Positions 58,209 to 64,000 of a stretch of DNA of 64,000 bases are shown here, piece after piece. The translations under genes were made by a program, and so were the position numbers. Source of the DNA: Melampsora larici-populina 98AG31 (taxonomy: Eukaryota > Basidiomycota > Pucciniomycetes > Pucciniales > Melampsoraceae); the NCBI RefSeq assembly GCF_000204055.1, contig NW_006768796.1:790081-854080 (forward strand), written 5' to 3'. Position 1 is the stretch's first letter. Each line of letters opens with the position of its first letter. The notes under the pieces were generated by a model, which saw nothing but the letters and a program-made list of their open reading frames with translations, was not told the origin of the DNA and searched no databases.

Positions 58209-60411
58209 GTTGAGAAAGCTGAGTGCGAATTGCAGATGCGTCCTGGGGTTTTAGTCCGAGTGAGAGTGCCACTGTTGAGAATGCACAGAGACCTTCTCGT
58301 GGTACATCTGTGGCCTGATTGATGAATGGGAAGAGGTATAGTGGGACATCTGTGACAAAAGACCACTTCTGAAAGAAGATGAATGAGGCTTCAGTATGCT
58401 ATCGGAGGAAAACACAAGTAGGAATCAGACATACCTTCAAAACAACATCCTTGATTTCAGCTTCTGCCTTCAATTCGTCTGGTGTCAGATTTTTTTGAGC
58501 CTAGTAGATAAATTGAACAATCATAAGGGAAATGTATTATGTATTTACAAAGGGATGGAGAACTGACTTGTATCTTTGCCATGCGCCTGTTGGGTATTAA
58601 ACTATCAGACTGGGATTTGGCCTGTGAGAGTTTGTCGTTTGGGGTCGAGTTGCTAGTTGGGGGATTAGTGTGCCCGGAGTTCGTGTTTCCAGAGGTGGGA
58701 GGTGATTTGTTGGGGGCGGCAGCGTTGATTCGGTGGGTAGAAGCTTGAGTGATAAGAGCTAGTGCTTTGTTTTTGCATTTGCGGCCTTTGGCACTGGTTG
58801 TTTGCTCGCTTTGATCAGTAGGTTGTTGTTTGTCTTTCCACCCACACCCCTTTGGGAGTTTGGGCTCTTTGGGAGCTTTGTTGATGGGTGCTGTTTCGGT
58901 TTTGTTGCGGTGAGAAGATCGTTTGGGAGCCAGTTAATTTGGTTGGACCTTCTTCCGTTTCTGTTTCTTTGTAGCAACGGGAGGAGCTTTTCGTTTCTTT
59001 TTGACAATCAAAGGATCGGTTTCAGGCTCAGGCGAGGGCTGGTGTTTGACTTGAGCCTGTTCAGCACAAACATCAACATCTAGTTCAATGTTTGGCAGCG
59101 GGTTGGTTTCAAGATCAAGAGGTGGAAGGTTGTCCTTGTCCGAGCTCAAATCTAAGGTGTTTGATAGGAGTATGTCAGCTCTTGACATCCATTTGAAGAT
59201 AATGGAAACCAAAACTCACGATCTTGAGTAGTACTGAAATGTAGAGGTGAGGTATTCTTACGAGGTGAATCTTCTTGTAAGTGGGTCTTGTTCTTCTCCG
59301 TTTCATCGATTTCTTCCAGATCACGTAGAGTTTTGGAGATTTTGTCCTCTAATGTTTGATCTATCTCTTCGGTGTTGTCATCTACTTTTTGATCTATCTC
59401 TTTTGTGATTTGTTCTGCTGATTTACTATCTATGTGCTCTGTTCCTGGCTTCTCTCCTTTAGGGTGAGTGGGACTGGGTACCGGGTGATTTAAGTCGGGT
59501 AATGGTTGACCTTCGAATTCGGTTTCGGTGGGAATTGGAGGTGCAAGACATTCATTTGGTGCGGGAGTTGAGTTCTCCGTGTTGATAGTGGCTGATTGTC
59601 GTGATTGAATGTTTTTCTTTGTTTTTTCTGATGTTGTTTGGGTCGATGTTGACAAGGATTGATGATTGTTGGCCTCAGATGCCTGATTGACAAGGTTTGC
59701 TAATTCAATATCGCGGAGCAGTCGGGTTAACAAGGTGGTTTGGATGCTGTGTGGAAGGGCCTGCAGTGCGCCAAAGGCCTCTTCATATCGATTCGCTAGG
59801 TACACAGGTTGGTCAGGTGGTGGTGCTGGTGGCTGGGTACTTTGTGATAGCGGAATAGAAGAAGTTGGAGGAGCAGGGTTGTTGATGATTGGTAAGTGTG
59901 GTCCATGGTTATGGTGAGGATTAGTAATATCGAGATAATATTGACCGGTGCGGGTATGTCAGCCTGTAACTCTGAAGGGACAGGGTTCTTGCGAGGATGG
60001 TGACTTTCCACGTTTGGCAAGGATCTTTGCTGAATGTTTGTGGTCACCAAGACTACATTTGTAGTAGATTGAAGTAACTCGAGTGTCGTACGTTGTGATT
60101 GAGATGCCATGAGCCGAAGCATACTGATCGAGGTATGCTTTCATCGAGTCTGGGTCAAGGTATAGGTTATCAATGCTAGGAGGAGTGATTGGATTGTGAA
60201 CGAGAGGAGTTGAGGTGCTGACTGTGTCAGTGGTGGTGGCCTTGATTGTTGGGTTTTTGGCTGCTTCATCCATGGTAAGGGTGAAAGGTGTGAAAACGAT
60301 ATAGAGAGGTTGTTGAAGGGGAGGGTTTGGAGTGAGCCAATCGGGTTCGAGAATTGAGTTTGAACCTGCAAAAGGTCATGGTTTAAGTTGTTACACGTGT
60401 CACATGTAACA

Positions 60412-60784
60412 AAACTCAGAACTTACTGATGATGTACGGGTGTGAAAATGGCTGGAAGGTGCTGGATTTGGTGTGTATGCTGATAGTTTGGAGTGAAATC
60501 GAGTCGGTTGGAGTGAAATTGAGGGTGCGCGACAAAAATGAGTGAGTCACTCCAATAACGGTGTGAGATTGGTTATATTTTGTTGGGTGTGGTGTGTAAG
60601 CTGATGAGATGGAGTGAATTTTACCTTGTGCGCATGCGCGCACAAGGCCTTAGGTGTTTGAGGTTACGAAAAGATGCATCTGTTACCTCTTAGATGCATC
60701 TGTGTGCTTTGGTATGGAGTCGCTGCGAGGATACAACGGGTAGTATGCTCGGGTCGGGTCCGAGTTACAGGTGCACACGAGGTG
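60412..60784 (-). repeat. Right terminal inverted repeat of element A
   Basis: Reading inward from 60,784 it starts CACCTCGTGTGCACC and parallels 10,022-10,395 with small indels after the first 95 bp. Confidence 0.85.
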
Positions 60785-60792
60785 GATGATTT

Positions 60793-61845
60793 ATAAAAAC
60801 ATCAAGAGTTGTTGAAGAATGAGGTTTTGGAACCTACAGGGTTTTATCAAGGCTGTACAGCTCCAGTTGGGTTAGATTCACACAAGGATGCTATTGGCAT
60901 TTTTCCAAAGAAAAAAACAGCAAGAAAAAATTCAAAAGAATCATCTGAGAAGACATTGTGTTGATTTGGTTTGGCTGTTTGTTGAATGCTTGGGTGTGAA
61001 TGTTTTGGGGTGATTTTCACAATAAAAATTGTTCACTGTTTTGATTTTCTTGAATATTTGTTTGTATCATATAATTATCTGCCTTGTTGTTCTTCTTGAT
61101 ATTGCACCCAATCCCCAAGCAAGTTGATGGTGAGATTTTTACTATATTTATTGAAATTGACTAATTGAAATCTATTGATGATGACCTGAGGCTGAATCAT
61201 ATCTTTTAGCTAATAAGGGCACAAAAACCTCCAAAACCCGTATGATAAACCCAATATGAAAAACCTGTTCCAACCCATTTGATTTTTGGGTTTTTGCAGG
61301 AAAATTGTAAAATTCAAACTGGTTTGGACTGGTTTTTCATATGGGTTTTTGATGTTTGTGTACCTTTAATTAAAAGGTTTACAATGCATGAGAATTGAAT
61401 CACATGAATCTCCATGCAGTAAAAATTGTCATTTTAAAACAAAGTAGTGAAAAAACAATAGCTCAACTTCACTCAAGCCTCAACCACCTGACATCGGTAT
61501 CCAATCTTGAGCAAACTTTATTGTGCAGCCTATGCACTTGATGAGGGGGTGTAAGGATCAAATTTCAATGATGGTTACTACAAGGGACATATTTTTTGAA
61601 ATACTGTTAGTATTGAAAAATTGAGATTAGTAATCTCAGTGCGTCTCTTCTTTCATGCGCTTATGGTTTCTTTGATTACTTCATTTTTGTTTATGTAAGA
61701 TTGTTAATGATGTCATTGTATTATAGTTCTATAAGATTCAATCATTGTTCATTATTATAATTCTCTTTTCTCTTATCGAACTTATACTTTAACAATCTTA
61801 ATCATCTTCAGATTGTTCTCTTTCTCTCGATCAGTGTGCAGCTTA
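60793..61845. other. flanking DNA right of element A
   Basis: AT-rich, continuous with the sequence left of 10,014 before insertion. A diverged AAACC/GGTTTTT inverted stretch is visible at 61,255-61,360. No gene is supported. Confidence 0.4.
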
Positions 61846-62209
61846 GGGCCCGTTTGGATTGTTTTCAGTTTTTATCTGATCTGAAAACCGAATTTCGATT
61901 TGCCCCTATCTCAAGGGGCACATCGAGATTGTCGTAATTCAAAAACTGAGATTACCAAACAGCCAACCAAAAGAGGTCAACAGACGTCTGTTGACCTCGT
62001 CATGATCAGTTCGCTGTTTGGTGACAACCAGGTGTGATTGTATCTCGTGTTTTCATTCGACTCTCCCTTTTGAAACGGTCATCCAGACCTTTGTTTTCTT
62101 TGTTCATCGTCTTCGATCATCAACTTCAATCTTCTTTCATCATCATTGTTCTCATACTTTTCCCTACAAAACCAAACCACCTGTACAGAATAAAACCAAC
62201 TACCTTGTA

Positions 62210-63744
62210 ATGTCATCACACAGCACCCGCTCCAACGAAATACAGCGTCGTTCTCGCCCATTTTCGAGATCACTTGACACTCATGATCACAATCAAAATG
62301 AGAGATTATTAAAATTAAAATTTATCAAACAAGTTCTTTCTATTCAAAAGCAACATTTTGCCATGTTCACCTGTTTGAGCATTGGTACTCAAATCTGTAT
62401 CAGAAAACTTCTTCCACAGCTCTACAAAACACCACGCCTCACCTCTATTCTCAGTGGTCAAGCTTGGATTGATGAACTCATCAATAATCCAAACAATTCA
62501 GTTTTTCATGAGAATCTCAGCATGCGCAAACATGTCTTCTTCGAACTACGCTCTGTGCTTGAAGAAGCTGGAATTCTGTATGACTCACGTTTTATAACTG
62601 CGACTGAGAAATTAGCTCTTCTACTCTATACTATTTCAACTGGTCTCTCAAATCGCAAACTTCAGAACCGCTTTCAACGATCTGCTGATAGTGTTTCTAA
62701 CTTCGTTTTTCTTTCCAAATTTTTTTATTAATTTCTTCTAATATGTTTCCTTTTGACTAGAATAATTAATCAACTGTTTAAAGGTATTTCCGGGAATGGA
62801 GAGTTACTTGAAAAATATATTTCTCTTCCTGATGCTCAAACACCACTCCCTGAAGACTTCTTGACAAATCCCAAATTCATGCCTTATTTCAAAGACTGCA
62901 TTGGTGCAATTGATGGTACACACATTCCAGTCACTCCATCAGCTTCTGAATATATTCCTTTCTCTAATCGTAAAGGTCATACATCTCAAAACGTCCTTGC
63001 TGCGTGTAACTTCAACATGGAGTTTATTTATTTATTGGTTGGAGCTGAAGGTAGTATGGCTGATGGGGCTCTTTGGACTATGGCTCAAGATCGTGACCTT
63101 GAAATTCCAGCAGGAAAGTACTATCTTGGCGACGCAGGTTTTGCTCTCACCGAAACTTGTCTTGTTCCATTTCGAAAAGTCCGTTATCATTTACGAGAGT
63201 GGGAAAAAAGAGCCTTCAGGTCAGCATTCTTTTTTTATCATCCTTTTCTCTTTTTTATTCTTTCCCACCTTTTCCATCATTCCATCTTAGACCTCAAAAT
63301 GCAGAAGAACTTTTCAATCTTTGGCACGCTAGTGCCCGTAACGTCATTGAGCGCATTTTTGGAGTCTGCAAGAAGCGCTTCAAGATCATGGCACACGGAT
63401 GCCAATATACTATTGAGATTCAAATATCTATGGTCACAGTTATGTGTTTTATTCACAACTTCATCCGCGCAAAAGATCCAAATGGTTTAGATGAAGAATT
63501 CCCGCAATTTAGAGATGATTTCATTCCAGATCCTCAAGATTCAACTGAACCTGTCACTAAAGATCAAGATGATAACTTAGAACATTATGGTAGTACAGCT
63601 GAATGTAATAACAATGCTAAAAGACTTCGAGATTCAATTGCAGCTGCTATGTGGGCAGATTATCAGAAAGAGACAGAAAGAAAAAAAAAGGTAAATAGAA
63701 CTAAACAAAGACATGGACTACCTCCCATGTATCCAGGTATCTAG
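62210..63744 (+). CDS. PIF/Harbinger DDE transposase
   Basis: ATG 62,210 (MSSHSTRSN). Exon 1 is helical, with LSNRKLQNRFQRSADSVS, a helix-turn-helix-like region. Exon 2 from 62,761 has CIGAIDGTHIPV (first Asp) and YYLGDAGFAL (second Asp). It ends at 63,219 (AG|GTCAGC) and joins 63,291 in frame, giving NVIERIFGVCKKRF with the catalytic Glu and then CFIHNFIRAKDP. The C-terminus is acidic then basic, ending PPMYPGI. The first intron does not resolve: the acceptor at 62,760 needs phase 2, while the only nearby donor leaves phase 0. A small lesion or unusual splice is therefore possible. A separate Myb-like partner gene, usual for this superfamily, is not seen. Confidence 0.85.
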
Positions 63745-64000
63745 ATGTGTACATCAATTATATATAGTACATACTTATTTACATCATTAATCTTTATTGT
63801 CTTTATCTTATATGTATCAGTCAAAGGTTTGACCCACTTATTAGCCTTTATTTCAAGATTAATTGTTCTCATCTTACAGTTTGACTGATGTCATCATCAA
63901 AGTCCTTATCTCACCATGTCCTCAATTTAATCTGATAGTAAAGAGAATTTGTATTTGTTACAATGTTTGCTGAGCATCATACCACAAGTAGATAACAACA
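63745..64000. other. 3' region of Harbinger element
   Basis: AT-rich tail after the transposase stop. The right terminal repeat is not reached. Confidence 0.4.

Larger units (their letters stand above)
47567..58216. mobile_element. Element B: complete KDZ transposon, 10.6 kb
   Basis: The element is 47,575-58,208. Its 409-bp inverted ends begin CACCTGTGTCACCTG and differ at about five positions. The 8-bp duplication GTTGAGAA lies at 47,567-47,574 and 58,209-58,216. It sits inside the OTU exon of element A. It contains a KDZ transposase (-) and the HMG-like companion (+), divergently arranged. Confidence 0.95.
47022..60273 (-). pseudogene. FAR1-OTU fusion gene of element A, split by element B
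   Basis: Predicted DNA-binding protein with a C-terminal OTU cysteine protease (deubiquitinase-like). Exons 59,220-60,273, 58,568-59,151, 58,435-58,500 and 58,209-58,368 join, with one target copy removed, to 47,022-47,566, giving 803 codons in frame. The FAR1 zinc fold is near residues 50-120 (YKCSLGDHKHSAK, EPCPFRVTG, ITNPHHNHGP). A long charged linker follows with NLS-like KKRKAPP and KKQKRKK. OTU: DVPREGLCAFSTVAL (catalytic Cys), WFPMPMGGYIIANTFNRPVV, and ENSHFISLDL (catalytic His). Stops at 59,959-59,961 (TGA) and 58,934-58,936 (TAA), plus the 10.6-kb insertion, inactivate it. No DDE transposase domain is present. Confidence 0.82.
10014..60792. mobile_element. Element A: giant KDZ-type DNA transposon, 50.8 kb with nested insertions
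   Basis: The element proper is 10,022-60,784. Direct 8-bp repeats GATGATTT at 10,014-10,021 and 60,785-60,792 are its target-site duplication. Its ends are inverted repeats of about 370 bp; the first 95 bp differ at one position and the rest diverges with small indels. It encodes a KDZ transposase, an HMG-like companion, a TET/JBP dioxygenase and a FAR1-OTU protein. KDZ elements such as Zisupton are known to make 8-bp duplications, and the smaller KDZ element B here also has CACCT ends and an 8-bp TSD. Subtracting copia, MULE, Ngaro, hAT and element B leaves about 19 kb. The alternative, two unrelated solo ends, would not explain the matching TSD. Confidence 0.85.
61846..64000 (+). mobile_element. 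PIF/Harbinger transposon, left part
   Basis: Begins GGGCCCGTTTGGATTG right after TTA (61,843-61,845), the typical Harbinger end and 3-bp target. The right end is not in the window. The subterminal region has the palindrome GGTCAACAGACGTCTG. It contains the transposase gene below. Confidence 0.75.

Overview
The window is a piece of nuclear DNA from an intron-rich, AT-leaning basidiomycete. A rust fungus (Pucciniales, Melampsora- or Puccinia-like) is the best inference: it has fungal splice sites, a fungal SNO1/PDX2 gene, KDZ and Tet-like transposon genes, an Ngaro retroelement and FAR1-type MULEs. No species marker was checked.

Left flank (1-10,013) is ordinary gene space. It holds a tRNA-Thr(AGT) with an intron, a two-exon SNO1/PDX2 glutaminase gene, a 384-bp hAT-like MITE, a four-exon small secreted protein, a 14-exon MFS drug:H+ antiporter with a 15-nt microexon, and a decayed gene remnant.

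Positions 10,022-60,784 form one giant transposon ('element A', 50.8 kb). It has ~370-bp terminal inverted repeats beginning CACCTCGTGTGC and a perfect 8-bp target-site duplication, GATGATTT (10,014-10,021 and 60,785-60,792). Its own genes make two convergent pairs. The left pair is an HMG-box-like companion gene (+) facing a KDZ transposase (-). The right pair is a TET/JBP-type 2OG-Fe(II) dioxygenase (+) facing a FAR1-OTU protease gene (-). A tandem-repeat array lies between the genes of each pair, and both arrays carry the GGTGTGAA/GGAGTGAA words that also fill the terminal repeats. The layout suggests a large KDZ transposon carrying a DNA-demethylase-like enzyme and a deubiquitinase-like protein as cargo.

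Element A has been filled by later insertions, each placed by its own boundaries: a Ty1/copia element in KDZ exon 1 (16,690-22,613); a MULE (23,014-26,067); an Ngaro element (27,708-34,577) and a hAT (34,817-39,849, itself holding a CACTG MITE) in an inverted pair of 177-bp satellite arrays; two MITEs (41,332-41,597; 42,017-42,358); and a second, complete 10.6-kb KDZ transposon ('element B', 47,575-58,208) inside the OTU exon. Removing the five large insertions leaves about 19 kb of original element A. Several of the decayed reading frames carry CGA-to-TGA-type stops, as expected from deamination of methylated CpG, while the TET/JBP frame is intact.

Right flank (60,793-64,000) contains the left end and transposase gene of a PIF/Harbinger transposon whose right end lies beyond the window.
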